The notes below the pieces were generated by a model, which made no database searches, was not told the DNA's origin, and saw nothing but the letters and a program-made list of their open reading frames with translations. A program made the position numbers and the translations under genes. A stretch of 64,000 nt of DNA from Alcaligenaceae bacterium (GTDB taxonomy: Bacteria > Pseudomonadota > Gammaproteobacteria > Burkholderiales > Burkholderiaceae_B): positions 1 to 64,000 of the forward strand of contig JACCES010000014.1 in NCBI GenBank assembly GCA_013416455.1. The letters are read 5' to 3'. Each line of letters begins with the position of its first letter. The first letter of the stretch is position 1. Below, piece by piece: positions 33,038-43,251 of this stretch.

Positions 33038-34774
33038 ATGGAACAAGAGACGATGGCCGTTGATCCGGTAAAGCTGGAGCTGGTGAAGAACGCGGTGGGT
33101 TCGGTGGTGGACGAAATGGTGCTCACCGTGGTGCGCGTCGCCTATTCGTCCATCATGAAGGACACCATGGACATTTCCAGCGCGTTCTGCGACAGCCAGG
33201 GGCGGCTCATCGCCCAGGGCCTGAGCCTGCCGCTGCATCTGGGCTCGATTCCGGATGCCATGGATGCCGTCATGGCCGAATATGGCGATTCGCTCGCGCC
33301 CGGCGACATCGTCATATTGAACGACCCCTACCAGGGGGGCATGCACCTGCCGGACATCTTCATGTTCCAGCCTGTTTTCGTGGGCACGCATTTATTGGGC
33401 TATGCGGTGATGGTGGCGCATCACAACGACATGGGCGGCAGGGTGCCGGGTTCGAGCGCGGCGGATTCCACCGAGATCTTCCAGGAAGGCCTGCAGATTC
33501 CCATCCTCAAGCTGTATGAAAAGAATGTGCTCAATACCACGCTGCTCAGCATCATCGAGCGCAATGTGCGGGTGCCGCGCACCGTGGCCGGCGACCTGCG
33601 CGCCCAGGAAGCCGCCTGCCGCATCGCCGAAAGAGGCATGCGGGAACTGGCCGCCAAATACGGGGTCACGGAGCTGGAGCGGTATTTCGAGGCGCTGCTG
33701 GACTATTCGGAGCGCGAGGCGCGCCGCGTCATCGGGGCGTTGCCTGATGGCGAGTACAGCTACACCGATCATATCGACGATGACGGCATCGATGACGGGA
33801 AGCCGGTCAGGATCCAGGTGACCCTGCGGATCGAAGGCGACAGCCTGACGGCCGATCTGACCGGCAGCGCCGACGAGGTGCGCGGCGCCATCAATTCCAC
33901 CCTGTCGTTTGCCAAATCGGCGGTCTATTTCGCCATACGCTCGGTCATGGACTCGGATGCGCCGAACAACGCCGGCTTCATGCGTCCGATACGGGTGGTG
34001 GCGCCCAAGGGCTGCATTTTCAATCCGAACCGTCCCCGGGCGGTCGCGGCGCGCGGCGTCAGCGGTTTCCGGCTGATCGACGCGGCCATGGGCGCCCTGG
34101 CCACGGCCGTGCCGGAACTGCCGAGGGCGCCGGGGGAAGGGGGAACGAGCAGCTACAGCATTGCCGCCACCGACATGCACGGCGGCTTCGTGCTGTTTCG
34201 GGAAGCCCTGATGGGCGCCTGGGGGGCCGGCCATGGGCGGGAAGGGATAGACGGCGTCGCCAATCCGGCGGCCAACATCAGCAATGCGCCGATCGAGGTG
34301 GTGGAAAACTCCGCTCCCATCGTGGTGGAGCGCTATGAGTTGCTGGGGGACAGCGGCGGCGCGGGGCAATGGCGGGGCGGCATGAGCGTCCTGCGTCAGT
34401 TCCGCTTCACTGGCCAGTTCGCGACCTTCCAGCTGCGTTCCGACCGGCGGCGCTTCCCGCCGTTCGGGCTGCGGGGCGGCCGGCACGGCGCCTCGTCGGA
34501 CAACCGCCTGTGCACCGACGGCGACTGGGTCCAGCTGCCCACCAAATTCACGACGCAATTGCGCCATGGCCAGGTGTTCCGCCACATCACGGCCGGTGGC
34601 GGCGGGTTCGGCGACCCCCGGGACCGCGATCCGGGCAAGGTGCTGGATGACGTGCGCAATGACCGGGTCTCGATCGATTGTGCGCGGCAGATCTATGGCG
34701 TGGTGGTCCTGCCCGACCCCTGGCGGGTGGACATGCGGGCGACCCTGGCCCTGCGCGCGGAACAAAGAGGCTGA
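33038..34774 (+). CDS. hyuB: Hydantoinase / 5-oxoprolinase B subunit (HyuB family)
   Basis: A 578-residue protein of the hydantoinase B family: VDPVKLELVKNAVGSVVDEM, DSQGRLIAQGLSLPLHLGSI, NDPYQGGMHLPDIFMF, and the C-terminal GLRGGRHGASS and TAGGGGFGDPRDRDP. With HyuA it forms an ATP-dependent enzyme that opens lactam or imide rings (5-oxoproline, N-methylhydantoin); related pairs are acetone and acetophenone carboxylases. Unusually the B subunit comes first here. Which reaction applies is not decidable by eye. Confidence 0.92.
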   Translation: MEQETMAVDPVKLELVKNAVGSVVDEMVLTVVRVAYSSIMKDTMDISSAFCDSQGRLIAQGLSLPLHLGSIPDAMDAVMAEYGDSLAPGDIVILNDPYQGGMHLPDIFMFQPVFVGTHLLGYAVMVAHHNDMGGRVPGSSAADSTEIFQEGLQIPILKLYEKNVLNTTLLSIIERNVRVPRTVAGDLRAQEAACRIAERGMRELAAKYGVTELERYFEALLDYSEREARRVIGALPDGEYSYTDHIDDDGIDDGKPVRIQVTLRIEGDSLTADLTGSADEVRGAINSTLSFAKSAVYFAIRSVMDSDAPNNAGFMRPIRVVAPKGCIFNPNRPRAVAARGVSGFRLIDAAMGALATAVPELPRAPGEGGTSSYSIAATDMHGGFVLFREALMGAWGAGHGREGIDGVANPAANISNAPIEVVENSAPIVVERYELLGDSGGAGQWRGGMSVLRQFRFTGQFATFQLRSDRRRFPPFGLRGGRHGASSDNRLCTDGDWVQLPTKFTTQLRHGQVFRHITAGGGGFGDPRDRDPGKVLDDVRNDRVSIDCARQIYGVVVLPDPWRVDMRATLALRAEQRG

Positions 34775-34798
34775 ACGATGCGTAACGGAGGCGATGCG

Positions 34799-36889
34799 AT
34801 GTCCGGACAATTCAAGGTCGGCGTGGACATAGGCGGGACGTTCACCGATCTGGTGTTCCTGCTGCCGGGTGGCGAGATGAAGAAGCTGAAGGTGGCGTCC
34901 ACCCCGGACGATTACTCTGAAGCCATTTCGCGGGGGATCGCATCATTCTGCGGGCGGCAAGGGCTGGCGGCCGGGGACGTCTCCGAGATCGTGCATGCCA
35001 CGACGGTGGCGACCAACGCCATTCTCGAACGCCGGGGCGCGCATACGGCGCTCGTCACCACGCAGGGGTTCCGCGATGTGCTGGAATTGCGCCGCATCCG
35101 CATTCCGCTGTCCTATGACTTGTCATGGGCCAAGCCCGTGCCGCTGGTGGACCGCTGTTTCCGCTATGAGGTCGACGAGCGGGTGCTGGCCAGCGGCGAG
35201 GTCGCCCGGGCGTTGGACCAGGCCGCCCTGGAAGAGCTCGCGGGGCGATTGGCCGCCGAAGGCTTCGAGGCCGTGGCGGTCTGCCTGCTGCACGCCTACC
35301 GGAACCCGGAACATGAGGCGCGGATAGGCGGGCTGCTGCGCGAGGCGCTGCCGGGCGTGTCCATATCGCTGTCGCACAAGGTCCTGCCGGAAATGCTGGA
35401 ATTCGAGCGCACCAGCACCACGGTCGTGAATGCCTATGTCATGCCGCTCATCGACCGTTATCTGAAGACGCTGCGCTCGCGCCTGGACGGATTGGGCGCC
35501 CGCGCGCCCATCCTGGTGATGCAGTCGAACGGCGGGCTCATCAGCAGCAATGCGGCGCGGGCGCGGCCGGTCAGCATCATCGAATCGGGGCCGGCCGCCG
35601 GCGTGGTGGGCGCCCTGCGAGTCGCGCAGGAATGCGGTTATCCGGACGTGCTGACGCTGGACATGGGCGGGACCACCACCAAGGCGTCCATCATCGAGAA
35701 GGGCGCCCTGCTGCGGGCCACTGAGTACGAGGTGGGGTCGGCGGTATCGATAAGCAGCCGCCTGATGCGCGGCAACGGCTACACGCTGCGCATTCCCGTC
35801 ATCGATATTTCGGAAGTGGGCGCGGGTGGCGGCAGCATCGCCACGGTCGATGCCGGCGGCGCGCTGCGCGTCGGCCCGCACAGCGCCGGCGCCCATCCCG
35901 GGCCGGCCTGTTATGGCCAGGGCAACGACAAGGCCACGGTGACGGACGCCAACCTGGTGCTGGGATACCTGGCCGGGGATTCGCTGGCCGGCGGCTCCAT
36001 GGTCATCGATGGCGAGCGGTCGAAGGCGGCCATATGCAAGGATGTCTGCGACAAGAGCGGCCTGGGCCTGATGGAGGCCGCTTACGGCATACACCTGGTC
36101 GCGACTTCCAACATGGTTCGCGCCATCAAGACGGTCTCGGTGGAGCGCGGCCGCGATCCCGCCGAATTCGTGCTGATGGTATTCGGCGGGGCGGGGCCCA
36201 TGCACGCGGCTCTGGTGGCGCGCGAACTGGGAATCGCCACTGTCGTGGTGCCGCCGTCGCCGGGCGTGTTCAGCGCCTTCGGCCTGTTGCGCGCGGATAT
36301 CGAACAGCACGCCTCATGCACGGTTCTGATGCCGACTTCCGGCCAGGAAGCCGGCGGGCTGCGGACCGCGCTGCGGGACATGTCGCGGGATCTGCGCGCC
36401 GCGCTGATCGAAGAGGGCTGCGAAGCCGATGATATCGGGATCCGCCATTTCGCCGACGTGCGCTACCGGGGGCAGTCGTCGGAGATCACCCTCCCCCTGC
36501 CTCTGCTGGCGGACGAGACGGTTGATTTCGCCGCCCTGGAACGGCGCTTCGAGGAAGAATTCCAGCAGACCTATGGCTATCTCGACTCGGTCAAGGATTA
36601 CGAACTGGTGGCCCTGCGCAGCATCGCCACGGTGCGGCGCGACATGGATTCGGATGCGGCGTGGAGCGCCGACACGGCGGTCGCGACGCCCGATCGGTTC
36701 CGCGAGTGCTACTTCGGAGACGCGCACGGCAGCCTGAAGGTGCCGGTGATTGCCCGCGGGTCTCTGCGGGACTCGCCGAGGCGCGGTCCGCTGATTGTTC
36801 AGGAGTACGATAGCAATGTGGTCGTTCCACCGGGCAGCAGCGCAATGCTGGACGAGCGTGGCAACATCATCATTTCCGTGGAGTCCTGA
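34799..36889 (+). CDS. hyuA: Hydantoinase / 5-oxoprolinase A subunit (HyuA family)
   Basis: A 696-residue ATP-binding subunit of the actin-like ATPase fold: VGVDIGGTFTDLVFLLPGG at the N-terminus, HATTVATNAILERRGAHTAL, the LTLDMGGTTTKASII phosphate loop and VFGGAGPMHAALVARELGI. ATG 34799 has GGAGG at 8 nt; an upstream ATG at 34778 is possible. It begins 24 nt after hyuB. Partner of HyuB. Confidence 0.92.
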   Translation: MSGQFKVGVDIGGTFTDLVFLLPGGEMKKLKVASTPDDYSEAISRGIASFCGRQGLAAGDVSEIVHATTVATNAILERRGAHTALVTTQGFRDVLELRRIRIPLSYDLSWAKPVPLVDRCFRYEVDERVLASGEVARALDQAALEELAGRLAAEGFEAVAVCLLHAYRNPEHEARIGGLLREALPGVSISLSHKVLPEMLEFERTSTTVVNAYVMPLIDRYLKTLRSRLDGLGARAPILVMQSNGGLISSNAARARPVSIIESGPAAGVVGALRVAQECGYPDVLTLDMGGTTTKASIIEKGALLRATEYEVGSAVSISSRLMRGNGYTLRIPVIDISEVGAGGGSIATVDAGGALRVGPHSAGAHPGPACYGQGNDKATVTDANLVLGYLAGDSLAGGSMVIDGERSKAAICKDVCDKSGLGLMEAAYGIHLVATSNMVRAIKTVSVERGRDPAEFVLMVFGGAGPMHAALVARELGIATVVVPPSPGVFSAFGLLRADIEQHASCTVLMPTSGQEAGGLRTALRDMSRDLRAALIEEGCEADDIGIRHFADVRYRGQSSEITLPLPLLADETVDFAALERRFEEEFQQTYGYLDSVKDYELVALRSIATVRRDMDSDAAWSADTAVATPDRFRECYFGDAHGSLKVPVIARGSLRDSPRRGPLIVQEYDSNVVVPPGSSAMLDERGNIIISVES

Positions 36890-36891
36890 GC

Positions 36892-38379
36892 ATGGAACGG
36901 GAAATGCAGCCGAGCGGGCCCCCGGCCGAGGGTCGGGAAGCCCTGGTCCATGCGGCGGGGGGCCCCGGCCAGCCCGCTGCGCCCGAACGCGCGCTGGCTG
37001 AATTCGTGGCAGGTTTGTCCTGGGAATCCCTGCCCGGGGACGTCAGGGAAAAGGCCCGCGCCTGTCTGCTGTATGGCCTGTCCGTCGGTCTGGCCTCGCT
37101 CGATCATCCCCTGCCTGTGGCGCTGTGGCCGGCCGAGGGCTTCGCCGGGCGGGGCGGCTGTCCGCCGGCGATGGGCGGCCCGCCGGCCGGCATGGCCAGG
37201 CGCATGGTGGACGGAGGCATGTCGCCCATGGGCGAGGCGGCCTTTCACAATGCCATTGTGCTGCATGCCCGGGCCCAGGAAGACGCGCATCCGGCGGGCC
37301 ACGTGGGCGTGGTGGTGGTGCCGGCGGCGATGGCCGTCGCCGAGGGCGCCGGCGCCTCGGGCAAGGAACTGCTGACCGCCATTGTGGCGGGCTACGAAGT
37401 GGCATTGCGCCTGGCCCGCGATCATGTGCTCGATTCTTCCCGGCATGGTTTCCGTTCCACCTCGCTTTATGGCGTCTTCGGCGCGGCGGCGGCCTCGGCG
37501 CGCCTGATGGGCGCGGATGCGCGGGGCGTGCAGCGCGCCTTGTCGCTGGCTTCCAATCTGGCCGCCGGGCTGCGCGGTTTCGTGCAGGCGGGTTCCGACG
37601 AATATGTGCTGCATGCGGCCTTCGCGGCGCAGCAGGGGATAGCGGCCGCCGCGCTGGCCGACCGTCCCATCCGCGTCGCGTCCCGCTTTCTGGATACGCC
37701 GGCCGGCTTCTTCCGCGCCACCGGCTTCGCGGATACCTGCTACAGCGGCCGGGTGGCCCGCGAGCTGGGGGAAGACTACGAGTTCCGGCGGGTCACATAC
37801 AAGCCTTATCCGGCCTGCCAGTTCAACCGCAATGTCATCAAGGGGATGCTGAGCCTGCGCGCGCAAACGGAGGCCGCGCCGTTGGCGCGCGTCGAGATCC
37901 GCATGCGTCCTTTCGAGGCGGAATTCTTCGGTGTCGCCCTGCGGGGCCCTTTCTCGGCATATGCCCAGACCTTCATGAGCGCGCCATTCTGCGCGGCCAC
38001 GGCGTGGCTGCGCGGCGGCGTGAGCCATGCGGACATGCAGTGTTTCGATGCCGCCGACGTGCTGGCCCTGGCGCGGCGCGTGAATGTGGTTTCAGAACCG
38101 GGGCGGCCCGCCTACCATCCCCGGATCACGGTGCATTACGAGGGCGGCGGCGCCGACTGGAGGTCCGAGGACGCCGCCGACGATTACCTGCTGGACTGGT
38201 CCGCGGCGGTCCGCATGGCCGGCTTGCTCGCAAGCGAGCGGTCGGGGGCCGATGAAGGGCGGGCGCAACTGGTGGAACTCATCGGCGGGCTGGAGGGGGC
38301 CCGCTCGCTGGAAGGGCTCAGCGCCGCATTGGGGCGGGCGGCCGGGCAAGCATGGGCAAGAGGGCGCAGTTCCTCATGA
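36892..38379 (+). CDS. MmgE/PrpD family protein
   Basis: A 495-residue protein starting 2 nt after hyuA. Matches the MmgE/PrpD fold: LAEFVAGLSWESLPGDVREK, AGYEVALRLARDH, GFRSTSLYGVFGAAAASARL and the C-terminal YKPYPACQFNRNVIKGML. Known members are 2-methylcitrate dehydratase, aconitate decarboxylase and iminodisuccinate epimerase, so a dehydration or decarboxylation of a polycarboxylate is likely. Residues 1-33 are a variable extension. Presence beside PrpB-like lyases recalls methylcitrate-cycle logic. Confidence 0.88.
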   Translation: MEREMQPSGPPAEGREALVHAAGGPGQPAAPERALAEFVAGLSWESLPGDVREKARACLLYGLSVGLASLDHPLPVALWPAEGFAGRGGCPPAMGGPPAGMARRMVDGGMSPMGEAAFHNAIVLHARAQEDAHPAGHVGVVVVPAAMAVAEGAGASGKELLTAIVAGYEVALRLARDHVLDSSRHGFRSTSLYGVFGAAAASARLMGADARGVQRALSLASNLAAGLRGFVQAGSDEYVLHAAFAAQQGIAAAALADRPIRVASRFLDTPAGFFRATGFADTCYSGRVARELGEDYEFRRVTYKPYPACQFNRNVIKGMLSLRAQTEAAPLARVEIRMRPFEAEFFGVALRGPFSAYAQTFMSAPFCAATAWLRGGVSHADMQCFDAADVLALARRVNVVSEPGRPAYHPRITVHYEGGGADWRSEDAADDYLLDWSAAVRMAGLLASERSGADEGRAQLVELIGGLEGARSLEGLSAALGRAAGQAWARGRSSS

Positions 38380-38472
38380 TCAAACACCGGAATGGCGGCC
38401 GTCGATGTCCGTCTTCCTGTGGCACAAGCACAGCGGCAACGTGCTTTTACGATTTCAACTTGGGAGACAAGT

Positions 38473-39447
38473 ATGAAAAAGGCGATTTCCAGCGGCATCG
38501 TGGCATGTACGCTGACACTGGCAGTAGGGGCGGCGCCAGGCGTGGCGCAGGCCGACTTTCCCGATAAACCCATAGAAATCATCGTGCCCACGCCTCCGGG
38601 CGGCGGCACGGACACCGTCATCCGCCAGCTGGCCGACCTGGTCGAGGGCGAGCTGGGCCAGAAAGTGGTGGTCGCCAATCGGCCGGGGGGCGGCGGCTAT
38701 ATCGGCATGATGGCCGTCATCCGGGCGCGCCCGGACGGCTATACGCTGGGCGGGCTATGGAATGCGCCGCTGACCATGACCCCGCATGTACAGCCCGCGC
38801 CGTATTCCCCGCAAGACTATGTCGCGATTTCACTGGCCGATTCCGCGCCCATCGTCCTATGCACGAAACAGGATTTCCCGGCGGGCAACGGCAATGAGTT
38901 CATCGAGCATCTGCAGAAGAATCCCAATAAATATACCTACGGCACCGATGGCGTGGGCGGCACCATCCAGCTGGCGGCCGAGCGCATCTTCATGAAGAAG
39001 GACGTCAAGGCCAAGGCTGTGCCTTTCGGCGGGGCCGGCGAAACCCTGAAGAATTTTCTGGGCAATCATGTGGACATCTACGGAGGATCCATTTCCACCA
39101 TCGTGCCCTACGTCAATGACGGTACGGCCAAGTGCCTGCTGCTGACCGGCAATACGCCGAATGCGTCGCTGCCGGACGCGGCCACGGTCACCGACGTCGG
39201 GGTTCCCGAAGCCGTCACTACGCTGTGGCACGGCATCATCGCTCCGAAGGGCCTGCCGGAAGACCGCCTCGCCATTCTGGAAGACGCATTCCGCAAGGCG
39301 GCCAGGTCCGAACAATTCACGAAGTACATGGAATCGCGGGGGCTGAATGTGGAAGCCTCCACCGCGCAGGAGTTCCGCACGCTCATTGACACCGAGTACG
39401 AGGCCATGGGCGAGGTCACGGCGGCGCTCGGTCTGGCGAAGAAATGA
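38473..39447 (+). CDS. tctC: TctC/Bug-family periplasmic receptor of a tripartite tricarboxylate transporter
   Basis: A 324-residue exported receptor with a signal peptide (MKKAISSGIVACTLTLAVGA, cleavage after AQA), then FPDKPIEIIVPTPPGGGTDT and NRPGGGGYIGMMAVIRARPD. Unlike the other three Bug genes of the window it is directly followed by tctB and tctA; its TGA overlaps the next ATG. GGGAG lies 8 nt before ATG 38473. It should deliver the cluster's substrate to the membrane part. Confidence 0.92.
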   Translation: MKKAISSGIVACTLTLAVGAAPGVAQADFPDKPIEIIVPTPPGGGTDTVIRQLADLVEGELGQKVVVANRPGGGGYIGMMAVIRARPDGYTLGGLWNAPLTMTPHVQPAPYSPQDYVAISLADSAPIVLCTKQDFPAGNGNEFIEHLQKNPNKYTYGTDGVGGTIQLAAERIFMKKDVKAKAVPFGGAGETLKNFLGNHVDIYGGSISTIVPYVNDGTAKCLLLTGNTPNASLPDAATVTDVGVPEAVTTLWHGIIAPKGLPEDRLAILEDAFRKAARSEQFTKYMESRGLNVEASTAQEFRTLIDTEYEAMGEVTAALGLAKK

Positions 39448-39917
39448 TGAAGGAGGATATGCACTGCGGCTACAGAACGGCGGAGATCGTCGCGTCGCTG
39501 CTGTTCATCGCGCTGGCGCTCCTGCTTCTGCGGGAAACGCTGGGAATGTCCATGGGGACCTGGGGTAGCCCGGGCCCGGGGGTGTTCCCGCTGGGCGTGC
39601 TGGCCATGCTGCTGGCCGGATCCGTGGTCCTGCTGCTGCGCGCCGTGCTTGAAAGGCGACGCAGCGGCAGCGGCGAACCCATTCAACTGGGCAACGGGCG
39701 CATATGGATCACGCTGCTGGTGCTGGCCGCCGTGAGCTACATGCTCGAACCGCTGGGTTACGCCATTTCCATATTCGTGCTGATGGCCGCGCTGCTGCGC
39801 GCCTATTCGTCGCTCTCTCTGGTCCGCATCGTGTTGGCGTCATTGCTGGCCAGCGCGGTCGCGTGGGGCTTCTTCGTCAGGCTTCTGGGGGTGCAGCTGC
39901 CTGCGGGAATTCTTTGA
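39444..39917 (+). CDS. tctB: TTT transporter small membrane subunit TctB
   Basis: A 157-residue protein with four predicted transmembrane helices (IVASLLFIALALLLL, VFPLGVLAMLLAGSVVLLL, IWITLLVLAAVSYML, VLASLLASAVAWGFF). The ATGATGA overlap with tctC suggests translational coupling; ATG 39459 right after AAGGAGG is a second candidate but its spacing is very short. Typical size for TctB. Confidence 0.88.
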   Translation: MMKEDMHCGYRTAEIVASLLFIALALLLLRETLGMSMGTWGSPGPGVFPLGVLAMLLAGSVVLLLRAVLERRRSGSGEPIQLGNGRIWITLLVLAAVSYMLEPLGYAISIFVLMAALLRAYSSLSLVRIVLASLLASAVAWGFFVRLLGVQLPAGIL

Positions 39918-39932
39918 ATCGGAGGCCGGTCC

Positions 39933-41438
39933 ATGTTGGGTTTTCTGTCAGATGGATTTGCATTCGCCTTGCGGCCGGACAACCTGTTCTATTGCTTCAT
40001 CGGTTGTCTGTGGGGAACCATCGTAGGCGTGCTGCCCGGGCTGGGGCCCCTGGCGGGCCTCACCCTGCTGCTGCCCGTTACCTACTATATCGAGCCGGGC
40101 TCGGCCATCATCATGCTGGCCGGGATTTTCTACGGTGCCATGTACGGCGGCTCGATCACTTCCATACTCCTGAAGATGCCCGGCGAGGCGGCATCGGTGA
40201 TCACCTGCATCGACGGGCACGAAATGGCCCGCCAGGGCAGGGCGGGGCCGGCGCTGGTGGTGTCGGCCGTGGGCAGCTTCATCGGCGGCACCGTCAGCGT
40301 GGTCGGGCTCATGCTGTTTGCGCCGCTCGTCGCCAGGCTGATGCTCGATGTCGGCCCGGCTTCGGAGTTCCTGCTGATGGTGTTCGCGCTCATCATGATG
40401 AGCATGATCAGCAGCGGGTCCATGCTCAAGACCCTGATGATGATCATGCTGGGGTTGCTGCTCAGTGCGGTGGGGATGGACCAGATCACCGCGCATCCCC
40501 GTTTCACCTTCGGCTCCATCAACCTGCTGGACGGAGTCAGTTTCGTGGCCATGGCGCTGGGCCTTTTCGGCATCAGTGAAATTCTGCTGAATCTCGAAAA
40601 GATCGCTTCCATCAAGCCCATCGTGCCCACGTTCCGCTCGCTGATCCCGCAGGGGTCGGATATCCGGGAATCGGCCATGCCGATTGCGCGCGGCAGCGTC
40701 ATAGGCTTCGTGATGGGCGCCATTCCCGGCATTTCCCACGTCATTTCCACATTCCTATCGTACTCCGTCGAAAAGCGGCTCTCGCGCCACCCGGAAAAGT
40801 TCGGCCACGGAGCCATCGCGGGCGTGGCCGGGCCGGAAACCGCCAACAACGCCACGACCGGCAGTTCCATGATTCCGCTCACGGTGCTCGGGATACCGGC
40901 CATTCCCGCCACGGCCATCCTGCTTTCGGCGCTGATGATCCATGGCATCCAGCCCGGGCCGGAACTGATTAGCAAGCATCCGGAGGTGTTCTGGGGGCTG
41001 GTGGCCAGCATGTACGTGGGCAATGCCATTCTGCTGGTGCTGAACCTGCCGCTGGTGGGCCTGTTCGTGTACCTGCTGCGCATTCCCTATGCCTATCTGG
41101 CGCCGTCGGTGCTCATGGTGTGCTTCATAGGCATCTACGCCGTCAATGCCAGCACCTTCGACCTTTACATCATGGTGGGCTTCGGCATGCTGGGCTATCT
41201 GCTGCGCAAGCTGGATTTCGACATGGCGCCGCTGCTGCTGGCCGTCGTGCTGGGGGAGCGCATCGAGGTGTCGCTGCGCCGCGCGCTCATCATCGCCGAC
41301 GGCGACTATATGCAGTTGTTCACGAGCCAGGCCTCCCAAGTGATCACCGCCCTGTTCCTGGCCATTTTCGCGATACAGCTGCTGTCCTGGCGCCGCGCGG
41401 CGCGCAATGCCAAGAAGGCTGAACAGGCGTCCGGGTGA
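39933..41438 (+). CDS. tctA: TTT transporter large membrane subunit TctA
   Basis: A 501-residue permease with 11-12 helices. The conserved N-terminal loop GTIVGVLPGLGPLAGLTLLL and the second GxIPGISHVIS-type loop (MGAIPGISHVISTFLSYSVE) mark TctA, as does VAGPETANNATTGSSMIPL. GGAGG lies 8 nt before the ATG. Cotransports a carboxylate, usually with Na+ or H+. Confidence 0.94.
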   Translation: MLGFLSDGFAFALRPDNLFYCFIGCLWGTIVGVLPGLGPLAGLTLLLPVTYYIEPGSAIIMLAGIFYGAMYGGSITSILLKMPGEAASVITCIDGHEMARQGRAGPALVVSAVGSFIGGTVSVVGLMLFAPLVARLMLDVGPASEFLLMVFALIMMSMISSGSMLKTLMMIMLGLLLSAVGMDQITAHPRFTFGSINLLDGVSFVAMALGLFGISEILLNLEKIASIKPIVPTFRSLIPQGSDIRESAMPIARGSVIGFVMGAIPGISHVISTFLSYSVEKRLSRHPEKFGHGAIAGVAGPETANNATTGSSMIPLTVLGIPAIPATAILLSALMIHGIQPGPELISKHPEVFWGLVASMYVGNAILLVLNLPLVGLFVYLLRIPYAYLAPSVLMVCFIGIYAVNASTFDLYIMVGFGMLGYLLRKLDFDMAPLLLAVVLGERIEVSLRRALIIADGDYMQLFTSQASQVITALFLAIFAIQLLSWRRAARNAKKAEQASG

Positions 41439-41470
41439 AGGGCGCCCTTTTGTCGAACGGGTGGAATGTC

Positions 41471-42301
41471 ATGAAAACCGCATTTGAACTACCGGATGAA
41501 CTGGCAACGGGGCTCGTGGATGCCCATGCCCATATTACCCAGCGTGGGGGGCCACTGATTGCCGAGCGGCATTCACGGCCGGAGATCGATGTGTCCGCCA
41601 CCGATTACGTGAATCTGCTGCATGAACACGGCTTGCAGTACGGGGTGCTGACCGCGCCGAGCTTCTATGGGACCGACAACACTTTGCTGCTGGCCGCCCT
41701 GCGGGAGTATCCGCAGGCCCTGCGGGGCGTGGTGAATGTCGACCCCGGCGTCGCCGCCGGGCAGTTGGCCGAATGGGACGCGATGGGGGTGGTGGGTGTG
41801 CGCTTCAACATGATACGCCGCGAGCAACTGCCGGATTTTTCCGCTCCGGCCTACCAGGATCTTTTCGAAAAGATCAAGGCGCTGGACTGGCATGTGGAAG
41901 TCTATATCGAGAGCCACCGCTTTCCCCGGGTGGCGGCCCCCATTCTCGAATCGGGCGCCATGCTGGTCATCGACCATTTCGGCTACCCGGTGGAGCCCGA
42001 AGGGGTGGACGGCGCCGGGTTCCGGGGCGTGCTGGCGGCCTTGCGCACCGGGCGGGCCAGCGTGAAGCTTTCGGCCCCCTACCGGATTCCGCTTCCCTCG
42101 CTGGTCCCCGTCGTGCAGGCCATCCGCGAGGCCGGGGGCGTGGAATCCATGGTGTGGGCCAGCGATTGGCCGTGGGTGTCCTTCAGTGACGGCCTGACTT
42201 ATGAGGGGTGCATGGCGGGGCTGGTGCAGTGGCTGCCGGATCCGCGCGACCGGCATCAGGTGCTGTCCGGAAATGCGCGGCGGCTGTTCCATTTTCCGTA
42301 G
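41471..42301 (+). CDS. Amidohydrolase-2 family TIM-barrel hydrolase/decarboxylase
   Basis: A 276-residue enzyme of the amidohydrolase superfamily: metal-site DAHAHITQRGG near the start, IESHRFP, LVIDHFGYP and the terminal ASDWPWVSF with the catalytic Asp. Close relatives are 2-pyrone-4,6-dicarboxylate lactonase and other lactonases/decarboxylases acting on carboxylates. ATG 41471 is chosen; a GTG at 41435 would add 12 residues. It follows tctA by 32 nt, so it belongs to the same transcript and probably acts on the imported compound. Confidence 0.85.
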   Translation: MKTAFELPDELATGLVDAHAHITQRGGPLIAERHSRPEIDVSATDYVNLLHEHGLQYGVLTAPSFYGTDNTLLLAALREYPQALRGVVNVDPGVAAGQLAEWDAMGVVGVRFNMIRREQLPDFSAPAYQDLFEKIKALDWHVEVYIESHRFPRVAAPILESGAMLVIDHFGYPVEPEGVDGAGFRGVLAALRTGRASVKLSAPYRIPLPSLVPVVQAIREAGGVESMVWASDWPWVSFSDGLTYEGCMAGLVQWLPDPRDRHQVLSGNARRLFHFP

Positions 42302-42317
42302 TCTTGGCCGGGCCTGT

Positions 42318-43226
42318 TCACATGCCCCGGAACAGCCCGGTGGCTCGCATGGCCTGGCGGGTGGCGCGCAGGATGCCGCGAATGCTCGGGCCATGCATGT
42401 TCTGCTGAAAGGCGGCGCAGATGCGCACCGGTTCGAACTCGGTGGAGGAATGATAGGTATGCACGAGGCCCGTGGTGATTTCCCTGTGCAGCACGCAGGT
42501 CGGCAGCACACTGACGGCCACGCCCGTGGCGATCAGCCTGGCAATGACGGCCACGCTGTTGCAGGTGCTGACATTGAGCATGGGTACGTTGTGGGCCGCG
42601 CACCAATTCCGCACCGTGGCGCTCAGGACATTGGGTTCGGGCACCGTCAGCACTTTCACGCCGTCCAGATCGCGCGGCTTCAGGTTGCGCTTGGGCAGGT
42701 GCCGGGATGCCGCGCCCATCCACGACAGTTCGGCCAGGGCCAGATGCTCGACCTTCACCTCGTCATTGACCCGCGGGTTGGACAGCAGGGCGATGTCCAG
42801 CTGCTTTTCATTCACCAGCCGCGCCAGTTCGATGCTGTTGGTCACCCTGACTTCGATCTTGAGCAGAGGGTGGGTGGCTTCCAGGGTGCGGATGATTTCC
42901 GGCAGGCAGGTGATGGCGATCATGTCCGAAGTACCCAGGCGCAGGGTGGAAGCGAGCGGGTCGCGCGTGCGCACATGGTTGATCATTTCGTCCATGAGCA
43001 GCAGGCTGCGCGACGCGTACTGGGCCACCAGCGCCCCTTCGTCGGTGAGCACGGCCTGGCGCCCGCGCCGGGTGAACAGCGTCACGCCCAGTGTGGATTC
43101 CATCTCGCGGATGCGCAGCGAGATGGTCGGCTGCGTCACGTTCAGCGCATTGGCGGCGGCATGGAAGGTGCCCAGGCGGCAGATCTCGTTGAAGGCTTCC
43201 AGCTGCTGGAATGAAATCCGTATCAT
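42318..43226 (-). CDS. LysR-family transcriptional regulator of the lyase/TTT cluster
   Basis: A 302-residue regulator: QLEAFNEICRLGTFHAAANA, LNVTQPTISLRIREMESTLG and effector domain LRLGTSDMIAITCLPEIIRT. It is transcribed against the catabolic run, tail-to-tail with the amidohydrolase and head-to-head with the second lyase gene (26 bp between starts). The start codons are so close that LysR binding must overlap both promoters. Confidence 0.9.
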   Translation of the reverse strand: MIRISFQQLEAFNEICRLGTFHAAANALNVTQPTISLRIREMESTLGVTLFTRRGRQAVLTDEGALVAQYASRSLLLMDEMINHVRTRDPLASTLRLGTSDMIAITCLPEIIRTLEATHPLLKIEVRVTNSIELARLVNEKQLDIALLSNPRVNDEVKVEHLALAELSWMGAASRHLPKRNLKPRDLDGVKVLTVPEPNVLSATVRNWCAAHNVPMLNVSTCNSVAVIARLIATGVAVSVLPTCVLHREITTGLVHTYHSSTEFEPVRICAAFQQNMHGPSIRGILRATRQAMRATGLFRGM

Positions 43227-43251
43227 TTATCGAAGGACCTCAAGGAGAGGA